Of a stretch of DNA of 64,000 nt, positions 27,664 to 37,347 are shown one piece after another. The stretch lies in NCBI GenBank assembly GCA_010672925.1, contig JAAHFP010000011.1:1-64000 (forward strand). Direction: 5' to 3'. The DNA comes from Symploca sp. SIO1C2 (GTDB lineage Bacteria; Cyanobacteriota; Cyanobacteriia; Cyanobacteriales; Coleofasciculaceae). A program made the position numbers and the translations under genes. The notes under the pieces are model-generated. The model saw only the letters and a list, made by a program, of their open reading frames with translations, made no database searches and was not told the origin of the DNA. Numbering within the stretch: position 1 is the first letter of the stretch; each line of letters begins with the position of its first letter.

Positions 27664-28025
27664 GCATCAAGACAGAATTGCTAGTTGGAAGAGATCGACT
27701 TGATATAACTTCCCATCAAACGCTAGTCTAGTTAACTTAGAAATTATAGTAAATTTCTTGATTGGTGTTGTGCTCGACTAGTACTTGGCAGAATTAATGG
27801 AGCATACTTGGGGGTACTCTACATGTGCGCACATTTTCCGATTATAAAATAATACCTTAAAATTAGCCATCTCCACGACAAGCACTAACCTAATGCAGTA
27901 AACTCAGTGTTGGGTTTCGCTTTTGGTTTCTCCCGAAGATTATCGGTTCAATCATTAAAACGCGACCCCCAACCTACATCACTGCTAGAAATTGCTAAAA
28001 CAATAGTAGAACGAGGGATGCTCTT

Positions 28026-28078
28026 ATATCAAGTTCAGTTGAATACTTACACTTCGTTTGCAACAAGACGACCGGGCA
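28026..28078 (+). repeat. 128-bp element, copy C (left-end fragment)
   Basis: Matches the first ~35-50 bp of copies A and B, including the terminal ATATCAAGTTC and GGGCAG at its edge. The right half with CCGAACTTGATAT is absent. Confidence 0.7.
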
Positions 28079-28137
28079 GTTGAGATGAAGATTGCTGATT
28101 GCGAGTCAGACGTTGTGAATGGGTTGCACTTTCTTAA

Positions 28138-29268
<1,131 letters not shown>

Positions 29269-29417
29269 TAAGGAAGTGGGGAGTAGCCCCTTTATCGACT
29301 AACCATACCGGATTTGGTATCAGTATTTGCGGTGCGTTAGCTAGTAACGCACCTTACTGAGGGACTAGGTTTAAGCCATATGTCGTTCTCAGATTTTCAA
29401 TTACAATTCAGCTCCTT

Positions 29418-30215
29418 CTAACTCTTTAGGGAGCTTTTAGCTTGTTCAAATCGCTTATTGACTTCTTCCCAATTAACCACACTCCACCAAGCATCAAGGT
29501 AGGCTCCTCGACGGTTTTGATAGTTTAAGTAGTATGCATGCTCCCAAACATCGTTACCCATGATCGGATAGTTGCCATCAAGAAAAGGACTATCTTGGTT
29601 AGCTGTACTCGTAACTTCTAACGTTCCATCCTTGGTCAAAACTAGCCAAGCCCAGCCACTACCAAAACGTTTTTTTCCAGCAGTATTGAATTCCTGCTTG
29701 AAGGTTTCAAAGTCCCCAAAAGTATCATTAATTGCTGAGGCAATCGGACCAGTGGGTTGACCTTGACTATCGGGAGTCATAATTTCCCAGAACATTGTGT
29801 GGTTGGCATGGCCTCCACCATTATTGCGCACGGTAGAGCGTATATCTTCTGGAAGGTTACTGAGATCACGCAATAACGCCTCCACCGATTGACCTTGCAA
29901 TTCTGGGTGTTTTGAGACCGCACCATTTAAGTTTTTGACATAGCCAGCATGGTGCTTATCATGGTGAAAAGTCATCGTCTCGCTATCAATGTAGGGAGCA
30001 AGAGCATCGTAGGCATAGGGCAAAGGGGGTAACACAAACTCTCCAGCCTTGGCCTGGGCAACAAAGTTAGTCTCGGAAAATGAGAATTTAGTATTCTGTA
30101 CTCCTTGACTGGTGGCGGCGGTGGCAAGGCTGTTAACGGTCTGAAGGCTTACCCATGCTAAAGAAATAACCAGCACAAGTGAGAAAAGGAACCAAAATGA
30201 ACGTTTAATCTGCAT
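29418..30215 (-). CDS. sodA: membrane-anchored Mn superoxide dismutase
   Basis: Dismutates superoxide. Residues 1-33 form a hydrophobic membrane anchor/signal ([16 protein letters not shown]), followed by a linker and the SOD domain from [17 protein letters not shown]. Metal ligands are visible in [25 protein letters not shown] and [15 protein letters not shown]. The [15 protein letters not shown] segment and GGHANH are typical of the Mn type. Anchored MnSODs of this form are known in cyanobacterial thylakoid/periplasmic membranes. It is transcribed away from the znu operon. A metalloenzyme using Mn rather than Zn fits the island. Confidence 0.93.
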   Translation of the reverse strand: MQIKRSFWFLFSLVLVISLAWVSLQTVNSLATAATSQGVQNTKFSFSETNFVAQAKAGEFVLPPLPYAYDALAPYIDSETMTFHHDKHHAGYVKNLNGAVSKHPELQGQSVEALLRDLSNLPEDIRSTVRNNGGGHANHTMFWEIMTPDSQGQPTGPIASAINDTFGDFETFKQEFNTAGKKRFGSGWAWLVLTKDGTLEVTSTANQDSPFLDGNYPIMGNDVWEHAYYLNYQNRRGAYLDAWWSVVNWEEVNKRFEQAKSSLKS

Positions 30216-30526
30216 AAGTTTAACCGATTTAGAGTCGTCGCTTTGTTAGCTGAGTTAAGGTACGAAAACCCAGAAATTGCAAGTCTTTGTAAACTTAACT
30301 TAACGTTGGAGCGGATTTGAAGGCAAAAGCGCTGGGCTTTATTTTAAGATGTGTTCCAAGGTTGATTTGCCCATCTCTTTTGTAATCCATGTTGAGTGAC
30401 GTACACTCCTACAGTGCCTATCGGCTAAGTGTAGGCTTCTCCTCCGAGATTTCCCGGATTCGCGTTTTATAGTGAGGCAAACGCCCAACCCCACTTTGCG
30501 TTAACTGAAGTCGTCAGGGGATACAA

Positions 30527-30541
30527 TAATAATAATTATCA
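30527..30541. promoter_or_regulatory. Zur-type operator 1 upstream of znuA
   Basis: TAATAATAATTATCA; the complement TGATAATTATTATTA differs from TGATAATNATTATCA at one position. It is placed about 310 bp from the sodA start and 335 bp before znuA. Confidence 0.72.
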
Positions 30542-30634
30542 TTCTCAGCTAATATCCGAAAAGATCTCGTCTGTCAAGTAGAGGAATTGGTATAAAGAGT
30601 CACTTTTCACGGCGGATGCTGTAGATTAGGCTAA

Positions 30635-30649
30635 TGATAACCATTCTCA
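30635..30649. promoter_or_regulatory. Zur-type operator 2, on the hemB remnant
   Basis: TGATAACCATTCTCA matches the 7-1-7 pattern with three mismatches and sits 8 bp before the ATG of the hemB remnant, as at the intact hemB. Since the remnant codes for nothing useful, the box would now serve znuA 227 bp downstream. Confidence 0.65.
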
Positions 30650-30657
30650 TAGTACTA

Positions 30658-30863
30658 TGAGCCTGACCGAAACCTCAATGCAGGGACTGAAAGCTATAAC
30701 GCGGATTTCGTTGCACCTTCGGACATGATGAATGATCGAGGGGGGGAATTCGTTGGATTGATGAGAAAAAAGTGATTTTAGAGACGCTGACGGGCATGAA
30801 CCGAAACGGTGCAAACTTGATTCTGACTTATTTTGCTAGAGATGTGGCGTTGATGTTGCAGTG
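30658..30863 (+). pseudogene. hemB remnant with three internal deletions
   Basis: Starts ATGAGCCTGACCGAAACC, parallel to the true hemB start. It then jumps to a piece matching GGACTGAGAGCTATAA, then to the VAPSDMM region, then to the last ~35 codons (WIDEKKVI ... DVALMLQ). Roughly 850 bp of the gene is missing and the frame is broken. It ends 13 bp before the znuA start. The upstream 60 bp are also shared with hemB, so this was a full duplication that later decayed while its promoter/operator stayed. Confidence 0.88.
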
Positions 30864-30875
30864 AGGATACTTTAG

Positions 30876-31943
30876 ATGATTCATTCAAAAACAAGATTAA
30901 AACTATCCAGCAATCTCGTTCGTCGGTTGTCTGTCATGGTAGTTTCTGCGATCGCTGTTAGTTTAGGCAGTTGCCAAACTAATGCACCTATAACAGACTC
31001 AGATTCACAAGCACAATCGACGACTGCTGCAGCAACGGGTGAGTTACAAGTGGTGACAACATTTTTGCCCATCACTCAGTTTACCAAGGCCGTGGCGGGC
31101 GATCGCGCAGAAGTAAACCAGTTGTTGCCAGCCAATGTGGGTCCGCACGATTATCAGGCGAAACCAGAAGATGCCCAACGACTTGCTGAGGCGGATGTAC
31201 TGGTACAAAACGGATTAGAAATGGAGGAATTTTTAGAAGATTTAGTCGAAAATGCCAATAATCCAGATTTGCAAATCATTGACTCGAGTGAGGAAATTAC
31301 CACGATTGCCAATGAAGAGGTAGAAGGGGATAGTCATAAGGAAGAAGAAGATCATGCTCATGACCACGATCACGATCATGAGGAAGGGGAAGACAAGGCT
31401 GAGGAAGGACATCACCATCATGGTGAATACAATCCACATGTCTGGCTCGATCCCAAACGTGCCATTGAACAAGTTGAAAATATTAGAGACGGACTAATTG
31501 CGGCGGATCCAGAAGGTGAGGCTGAGTACACCACCAATGCAGCAGCTTATATCGAAGAATTGCAAGAACTGGATGCAGAAATTACCTCAACTCTTCAACC
31601 TTATGCAGGAAAAACTTTTGTCGCTTTCCATGACTTTGCCCCCTACTTTGCTCAAAGCTATGACTTAGAAGCAGAGTTTTTGGTAGACATTCCTGAAGAA
31701 AACCCTGCACCAGGAGATGTCAAGCGAGTGGCAGATGCCGTAGAGGAAGCGAATCTCAAAGCTCTCCTTACCGAACCCCAAGCCGGAGAAAATACTTTAG
31801 CGGCGCTAGCAGAGGATTTAAACGTCAAGATCAGTACCTTTGATCCCCTCGAAACCGGTAGTCCCGAAGCCCTGGAACCGAACTATTACATCACAACCAT
31901 GCGTCAAAATGTGCAGAGTTTAGTCACCGCTTTTGGTGGTTAA
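30876..31943 (+). CDS. znuA: zinc ABC transporter substrate-binding lipoprotein
   Basis: High-affinity zinc-binding protein of the ZnuABC importer, periplasmic and lipid-anchored: the signal ends in a lipobox-like SLGSC. The binding domain begins LQVVTTFLPITQFTKAVAGD, with first ligand region VGPHDYQAKPEDAQ. A charged His-rich loop of about 50 residues (residues 145-190; HAHDHDHDHEE and GHHHHGE) is typical of zinc-specific members. NPHVWLDPKRA, FVAFHDFAPYF and a C-terminal EPQAG segment complete the site. The length of 355 residues is normal. znuC follows after 164 bp; znuB is separated by insertion-sequence debris. Confidence 0.95.
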   Translation: MIHSKTRLKLSSNLVRRLSVMVVSAIAVSLGSCQTNAPITDSDSQAQSTTAAATGELQVVTTFLPITQFTKAVAGDRAEVNQLLPANVGPHDYQAKPEDAQRLAEADVLVQNGLEMEEFLEDLVENANNPDLQIIDSSEEITTIANEEVEGDSHKEEEDHAHDHDHDHEEGEDKAEEGHHHHGEYNPHVWLDPKRAIEQVENIRDGLIAADPEGEAEYTTNAAAYIEELQELDAEITSTLQPYAGKTFVAFHDFAPYFAQSYDLEAEFLVDIPEENPAPGDVKRVADAVEEANLKALLTEPQAGENTLAALAEDLNVKISTFDPLETGSPEALEPNYYITTMRQNVQSLVTAFGG

Positions 31944-32044
31944 ACTCAGTTCGTGTTACTGTTGCGGATGCCTCAAACTGTTGCAGTAGTGCCACAGCGA
32001 TTTGGTATCAAGCAATTGAAGATTCAAAGATTTACCATTTTGAT

Positions 32045-32083
32045 TTTTCAAATCTAAAATCTAAAATCTAAAATCTCCCTGGT
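32045..32083. repeat. AAATCTA heptamer repeat
   Basis: Three to four tandem AAATCTA units between znuA and znuC, the complement of the TAGATTT repeat at 7623. Confidence 0.75.
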
Positions 32084-32107
32084 CAGTTTGTAGGAGGACT
32101 TTTCGAC

Positions 32108-32872
32108 TTGAAAGAAGTTGTACTCGCAGTTGAGCAACTCACAGTTTATCGAGAAACTTACGCGGCAGTGCAGGAGGTTTCATTTTGCCTGGAGGCAGGT
32201 ACTGATACGGCAATCATTGGTCCGAATGGAGCGGGTAAAAGTACTCTGGTGCAAGCTATTCTGGGCATTCTGCCTCGGCAAGCAGGGAACATTTTTATTC
32301 TAGGTCAACCGTTGAACCGCAAAGGTTCCCTCGCGCCACAGATCCGTCAACAGATTGCCTACGTGCCGCAAAACTTCCTATTTGATCGCCGCATTCCTAT
32401 AACGGTTGAGGAACTCGTAGGTTTGGGCTGGGACAAGCTAGGATTTCAATTGCCCTGGGCAAATTATCAAAAACGTCGTCATGCTATCCGAAATGCTTTA
32501 GCAAAGGTAGATGCACTCAATCTTAGACATCAACTAATCAGTGGGCTTTCTGGGGGTGAAACAAAGCGAGTGTTGCTGGCATATTGCCTGGTTTACCCCC
32601 GTCGATTGTTAATCCTGGATGAAGCCCCGGCAGGATTGGATATGCGTGGCGAAACTGAATTTTATCAATTGCTCTATCAACTCAAGCAAGAGGAAGGCTG
32701 GACAATTTTGCAAATCTCCCATGATTTAAATATGGTGCGGCGACATTGCGATCGTGTTCTGTGCCTCAATCGCACTATACTTTGTCAGGGAACGCCAGAA
32801 GTTGCCCTTTCTCCGGACAATCTATCGGCAGCCTATGGCTCTGAATTCGTTCGCTATCACCATCACTGTTAG
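32108..32872 (+). CDS. znuC: zinc ABC transporter ATPase
   Basis: Energises ZnuABC. The start is TTG 32108, chosen because of a strong TAGGAGGAC ribosome site 9 bp upstream; there is no fitting ATG. Walker A is IIGPNGAGKSTLV, the Q-loop YVPQNF, the signature LSGGETKRVLLA, Walker B LLILDEAPAG, and the H-loop ISHDLNMV. The length of 254 residues is normal. It ends 31 bp before an ISL3-family element that separates it from znuB, so coupling of znuB expression to this operon is doubtful unless transcription reads through. Confidence 0.95.
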   Translation: MKEVVLAVEQLTVYRETYAAVQEVSFCLEAGTDTAIIGPNGAGKSTLVQAILGILPRQAGNIFILGQPLNRKGSLAPQIRQQIAYVPQNFLFDRRIPITVEELVGLGWDKLGFQLPWANYQKRRHAIRNALAKVDALNLRHQLISGLSGGETKRVLLAYCLVYPRRLLILDEAPAGLDMRGETEFYQLLYQLKQEEGWTILQISHDLNMVRRHCDRVLCLNRTILCQGTPEVALSPDNLSAAYGSEFVRYHHHC

Positions 32873-32903
32873 CCCTTACCCGAATGGTACGCTTGTTAAG
32901 CTT

Positions 32904-33817
32904 GGGTCTTCCGTACTTAGTGTGCTAAACTATTAATTTGATTCTGAAACATCAAGAATAATAATGGGTGTAAAAAGAGAAGTAACAAAACTTCTAAACT
33001 TGCCGGGAGTCATAGTTGAAAAAATTCAAGATACAGAAGGAGCATTAATTTTATCTGTCAGGGTAGAAAACCAAACAGCTAGATGCCCCCGTTGTGGTCA
33101 GATTAGCCATCGTCTTCATCAAAATAAAAGATATTTAGTTAAAGATTTACCCATAGGTAACCGAGAAGTAATACTTTACGTAAATCGTCGAAGATTTAAG
33201 TGTAATAATTGTCAAAAACCTTTTAGTGAAAGCTTGGATTTTGTCGGTAACAGAAAAAAATTCACTCATAGATATGCTGAGGCTATCACCCAACAAGTTA
33301 TTCATAGTGATATTCTAAATGTAGCCAAAAATAATAAATTAACAGCAGAAGCCTTGAAAGCTAAAGAAAGAGCTAAATTATTTGGCAGTTTAAAGGGAAG
33401 TAAATATACATTACTAAAATCTGAAAGTAAATTATCAAAAAAGCAAAGGAAAAAATTAAAGCAAGTCAAAGAAGCTTCACCTTTAATCGGAATAATGCAT
33501 TCTTTAAAGGAAGAGTTACATCAAATATTTGAAGAAAGTAAGAATTTGGGTGAAGGAACTTTCAAAATAATTGATTGGCTTGTCAAAGCTAAAACTTACT
33601 ATCAAAAAAGTGTTTCATCAATAAAACGGTGGTTTTCCGAAGTGGTGGGGTATGGGTGAAAGGAGGACGACAAACGGTATAGTAGAAGGAGTTAACAATA
33701 AATTGAAACTATTGAAACGAAGTGGTTTTGGCTTCAGTAATTTTAATAATTTCACTATACGTGCTTTATTATTATGGCACTTTCCTGATAATTTAGCACA
33801 CTAAGTACGGAAGACCC
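32904..33817 (+). mobile_element. ISL3-family element with 26-bp perfect terminal repeats
   Basis: GGGTCTTCCGTACTTAGTGT at the left end (26 bp in all, to 32929) is exactly inverted at 33792-33817. The 914-bp element holds a broken ISL3 transposase. No convincing 8-bp target duplication is visible at the borders. The right border falls inside a tnpB remnant; the left border lies 31 bp after znuC. Confidence 0.88.
32964..33804 (+). pseudogene. ISL3-family transposase, internally deleted and frameshifted
   Basis: The N-terminal zinc-binding region CPRCGQISHRLHQ ... CNNCQKPFSE and a Lys-rich central region are open from 32964 to 33659. The typical C-terminus (RRTTNGIVEGVNNKLKLLKR ... ALLLWHF) continues in another frame to 33804. 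Total coding length is well short of the ~400 residues expected, and the DDE core region is mostly absent. It is not functional; the element would need a helper. Confidence 0.85.
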
Positions 33818-33962
33818 TTTAAGTCGTGCAACTACCGGGGGTCACCTGGAAAGTAACGCTAGTGGAGATGTATCCTCTACTTCGGTTGGTCGCAAGACCT
33901 GTCGAGGCAAGAAACGTCGCTGAAACTAGAATCCCACGGCTTCTAGCCGGGGGGAGCGTCAA
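33818..33962 (+). mobile_element. tnpB 3' remnant and IS605-type right end
   Basis: From 33818 a frame reads GGHLESNASGDVSSTS ... GKKRR and stops at 33923, resembling the TnpB C-terminal tail (compare GHTGTLNVS in the intact copy). It is followed by GAATCCCACGGCTTCTAGCC and GGGGGGAGCGTCAA, a typical right-end hairpin and terminus. The ISL3 element has inserted into or next to this older element, so znuC and znuB are split by two nested insertions. Confidence 0.75.
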
Positions 33963-33992
33963 ACCAATGCTTCTGCTATACTCCCTACTCCC

Positions 33993-34829
33993 ATGCCCAC
34001 TGAACTCACCCGCATCCTCGAACTACTCCAGTTTCCCTTTATGCAACGCGCTATGCTTGGCGGTATTCTCACCGGATTGATGGGGGGAATGCTGGGTAGT
34101 TTTACAATCTTGCGCCAGTTGTCTTTCTTCAGCGATGCATTGGGACACTCAGCGTTGTTAGGCATTAGCATCGGCTTGCTCCTGGGGTTAAATCCCTCGG
34201 TAGTATTGCTACCTTTTGCAGTTATATTTGCTTTGATTGTGAATTACCTGCTGGAACGGACTCGCTTATGGACTGATGCTTTACTCAACATCATTTATTC
34301 TTCGTCATTGGCGCTCGCTATCATTCTGCTCAGCTTTGCGGAACAGTACAAAGGGGGATTGAAAAATCTTTTGTTTGGCGATATTTTGGCAGTGCAAGAA
34401 GCGGATCTAATCTTTAGTACGGGGTTATTGCTGGTTTGTACCGTCTTTATAGGGCTAACCTTGCGAACGCAAATGTTGTTGACCCTGCATGAACCCTTGG
34501 CGATCGCTCGTGGCGTTTCGGTTTCTGCCCATCGTACAGCGTTTATTGTGTTGCTGTCGTTGGTGGTAGGAATTTCTATCAAAGCGATTGGGGTATTATT
34601 GGTGAGTGCGTTTGTGGTGATTCCGGCTTGTGCTGCCCGGTTCCTAAGTCGTACATTTACCAACTACGTGCTGCTATCGGCGAGCCTAGGGGCATTGAGT
34701 GCGGTGATGGGAATACTCGTTTCTGCGGGGTTCAATTTGCCATCAGGTCCTAGTATTGTGGCAACCCAGTTGGCGATTTTTCTAACAGCAATGGCATTAC
34801 CTCAGTTAGGTGTTTTAGGAAAGGGGTAA
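33993..34829 (+). CDS. znuB: zinc ABC transporter permease
   Basis: Membrane channel of ZnuABC, 278 residues, with about eight to nine helices starting MQRAMLGGILTGLMGGMLGSF. Other family landmarks include RQLSFFSDALGHSALLGI, LLVSAFVVIPACAARFLS and a C-terminal SAGFNLPSGPSIV. The start is ATG 33993, only 30 bp after the IS605-type right end, so its original promoter or operon linkage may have been lost. thrS follows at 50 bp, probably co-transcribed. Confidence 0.94.
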   Translation: MPTELTRILELLQFPFMQRAMLGGILTGLMGGMLGSFTILRQLSFFSDALGHSALLGISIGLLLGLNPSVVLLPFAVIFALIVNYLLERTRLWTDALLNIIYSSSLALAIILLSFAEQYKGGLKNLLFGDILAVQEADLIFSTGLLLVCTVFIGLTLRTQMLLTLHEPLAIARGVSVSAHRTAFIVLLSLVVGISIKAIGVLLVSAFVVIPACAARFLSRTFTNYVLLSASLGALSAVMGILVSAGFNLPSGPSIVATQLAIFLTAMALPQLGVLGKG

Positions 34830-34878
34830 CAACACGACATGACTATAATATAAGGATGATTATTGTTTTTACTTGATT

Positions 34879-36741
34879 ATGGTCAGTTCAGTTCTTTTGT
34901 CTCATTCCGCCTCCACCAGCGCTGAAACGCTGCTGCGGATTCGCCATACTTGTGCTCATGTGCTGGCAATGGCAGTGCAAACGCTGTTCCCAGAGACAAA
35001 AGTGACCATCGGACCCTGGACAGATACTGGCTTCTACTACGACTTTGACCGTCAAACCCCCTTCACCCCTGACGATCTCACCCAGATTACAACCGAGATG
35101 CGGCGCATCATCGACGCCAATCTGCCCATCATTCGAGAAGTGGTTAATCGGGAGCAAATTCAGGCAGAAATTGAGCAACTCAATGAACCTTACAAACTAG
35201 AAATCCTCGATAGTATTCCCGCTGAGGAACCCATCACGCGCTACTTCATTGGCTTTGTAGATACCCTACAAGATGCGGCAGAAGCTTCCTTGTTTAACAT
35301 CGCGGCTGACACTCTGAGACAGAAACAGATGGGCAAGGATTGCTGGTGGGATTTGTGTGCAGGTCCTCACCTCAACTCCACGGGGGAAATTAACCCCGAT
35401 GCTTTTGCTCTCGAAAGTGTGGCTGGAGCCTACTGGCGAGGAGATGAAACTAAACAGCAGTTGCAGCGGATCTACGGCACCGCCTGGGAAAACCCAGAAC
35501 AACTTCAGGCATATCTCACTCAAAAAGAAGAAGCAAAACGCCGTGACCATCGTAAATTGGGACAAGATCTGGATCTGTTTAGCATCCAGGAGGATGCAGG
35601 TGGGGGACTCGTTTTCTGGCATCCGAAAGGGGCACGGATGCGGCTATTAATTGAAGACTACTGGCGTAAAGCGCATTTAGATGCTGGATATGAACTACTC
35701 TACACGCCGCATATTGCCAATCTGGATCTCTGGAAAACATCTGGGCACTTCGATTTTTACCGCGAGAATATGTTCGACCAGATGGAGATTGAGGCGCAGC
35801 AGTATCAACTCAAACCGATGAACTGCCCTTTCCATGTGTTGACGTATCAAAGTCGTTTGCATTCTTATCGAGAGTTGCCGATTCGTTGGGCAGAATTAGG
35901 CACTGTCTATCGTTATGAGCGATCAGGTGCGCTGCACGGCTTAATGCGAGTGCGTGGCTTTACTCAGGATGATGGTCATGTTTTTTGCCTGCCCGAACAG
36001 GTAGCAGATGAAATTCTGGGGGTGTTGAATTTGACCGAGCAAATTCTCTCAGATTTTGGCTTCACTGAGTATGAGGTCTATCTTTCTACCAGACCTAGCA
36101 AGTCTGTGGGTACAGATGCTATTTGGAATTTAGCGACGGATGCGCTGGTTCAAGCATTAAATACCAAGGATTGGGACTATGTGACAGACGAAGGTGGTGG
36201 TGCATTTTATGGTCCTAAAATTGACATCAAGATCAAAGATGCGATCGGGCGTTTGTGGCAGTGTTCCACGATTCAAGTCGATTTTAACTTGCCGGAACGC
36301 TTTGATATGGAATACGTCGCAGCGGATGGTTCGCGACAGCGTCCGATTATGATTCATCGCGCTATCTTCGGCTCACTAGAACGCTTCTTTGGCATCTTAA
36401 TTGAGAATTATGCGGGGGATTTTCCGCTGTGGTTTGCTCCGGTGCAGGTGAGGTTGTTGCCAGTGGGTGATGATCAACGAGAGTATGTGAATGCGATCGC
36501 TCTGCAATTAAGACAACTGGGATACCGAGTTGATATAGATTTCAGTGGAGAACGTTTGGGCAAAAAAATTCGCACTGCAGAACTAGAAAAAATTCCCGTT
36601 GTTGCGGTTGTTGGTAAGCGGGAAGTGGCAAGCCAAACCTTGAATATACGAACTCGTCAATCAGGAGAACTCGGAGCTTTAACTATATCGGAACTTCAGG
36701 AAAGAATGCAGCAAGTAATTAGCAACAAACAACAAACTTAG
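34879..36741 (+). CDS. thrS: threonyl-tRNA synthetase without TGS domain
   Basis: Charges tRNA-Thr. It starts at ATG 34879 (a TTG at 34873 is also possible). It opens directly with the N2 editing domain (HTCAHVLAMAVQTLFP ... CWWDLCAGPHL), then the class II catalytic core with NCPFHVLTYQ, RYERSGALHGLMRVRGF and HRAIFGSLERF, whose Cys and two His are the zinc ligands. A C-terminal anticodon-binding domain follows. The N-terminal TGS domain of the E. coli enzyme is absent. Duplicated, Zur-controlled thrS genes have been described in cyanobacteria (from memory, Anabaena). Its place after znuB suggests this is such a stress copy, though zinc ligands are kept. Whether another thrS exists cannot be seen. 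Confidence 0.93.
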   Translation: MVSSVLLSHSASTSAETLLRIRHTCAHVLAMAVQTLFPETKVTIGPWTDTGFYYDFDRQTPFTPDDLTQITTEMRRIIDANLPIIREVVNREQIQAEIEQLNEPYKLEILDSIPAEEPITRYFIGFVDTLQDAAEASLFNIAADTLRQKQMGKDCWWDLCAGPHLNSTGEINPDAFALESVAGAYWRGDETKQQLQRIYGTAWENPEQLQAYLTQKEEAKRRDHRKLGQDLDLFSIQEDAGGGLVFWHPKGARMRLLIEDYWRKAHLDAGYELLYTPHIANLDLWKTSGHFDFYRENMFDQMEIEAQQYQLKPMNCPFHVLTYQSRLHSYRELPIRWAELGTVYRYERSGALHGLMRVRGFTQDDGHVFCLPEQVADEILGVLNLTEQILSDFGFTEYEVYLSTRPSKSVGTDAIWNLATDALVQALNTKDWDYVTDEGGGAFYGPKIDIKIKDAIGRLWQCSTIQVDFNLPERFDMEYVAADGSRQRPIMIHRAIFGSLERFFGILIENYAGDFPLWFAPVQVRLLPVGDDQREYVNAIALQLRQLGYRVDIDFSGERLGKKIRTAELEKIPVVAVVGKREVASQTLNIRTRQSGELGALTISELQERMQQVISNKQQT

Positions 36742-36983
36742 ATTAGGAGGCACTTGATATCTTCCCGTGCCTCTAGGCACGGGGATTCCCAAACTTCACA
36801 ATTTAGGTTTCTGTTTCAATAAACAGGTGGATATGTTCAGGTTCTATGACCAGACTGAGAACTTCGCAATTTAGTTCTCGTGCTACGTCATGAATCAATA
36901 GATCTAATCGCTGTTTATCGATTAGGCACTGGCGTTGTCCGTCTTGCAATTCGCTAAACGACCGAGATGAAAACGCAGCAATA
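36742..36983. mobile_element. IS200/IS605 debris (right end and tnpA fragment)
   Basis: CCCGTGCCTCTAGGCACGGG (about 36763-36782) plus GATTCCC is an IS605-type right-end hairpin. Leftward, 36803-36950 encodes a Y1-transposase fragment with the HUH motif in EPEHIHLFIE before a stop; the catalytic Tyr region is missing. Rightward, 36957-37025 encodes the last ~22 residues of a TnpB (NDRDENAAIKCDSFSRNRE). These are remains of at least two elements. Confidence 0.7.
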
Positions 36984-37347
36984 AAGTGCGATTCGTTCAG
37001 TCGAAACCGGGAAATCGGGGGATGACTGGCTTTTACAAGGTAATCCTATTGAGGATGGAGTAAGCACTTAAATCCCTTGTAGATGACAACTTCATAACCT
37101 TGCAGGTGAGCGTAAGTATATAAGACTACGACAAGTCCTGCCCCTCAGACGCAGAGGTGAAAGCATGCTTTCACCTCTGCGTCTGAGGGGCAGGACTTGT
37201 CGTAGTCTTATATACTTACGCTCACCTGCAAGGTTATGAAGTTGTCATCTACAAGGGATTTAAGTGCTTACTCCATCCTCAATAGGATTACCCTGTAGAA
37301 GCCAGTCATCCTCCGATTTCCCGGTTTCGACTGAACGAATCGCACTT
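36984..37347. repeat. 364-bp near-perfect palindrome
   Basis: Symmetric about 37165.5 (centre AAGCATGCTT) with no loop. The inner 125-nt arms (37041-37165 and 37166-37290) are identical. Outer parts match to 36984/37347 with mismatches only at 37038/37293, 37033/37298 and 37019/37312, so 179 of 182 positions pair. Both outer ends carry the 3' end of a tnpB gene facing inward, the right one intact. The inner part is the element's right-end region in two tail-to-tail copies. Confidence 0.95.

Larger units (their letters stand above)
30216..30657. promoter_or_regulatory. divergent sodA / znuA control region
   Basis: No gene. Contains the two Zur-type boxes below and, from about 30595, a copy of the hemB upstream sequence (compare 28143-28203). 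Confidence 0.55.

Noticed and set aside
33826-34080. 84-codon frame across the IS605 right end into znuB
   Set aside because: Overlaps the tnpB remnant and znuB in another frame; the remnant frame fits TnpB far better.
34830-34878. Possible Zur box before thrS (GATGATTATTG)
   Set aside because: Only one half-site resembles the 7-1-7 pattern; not called.
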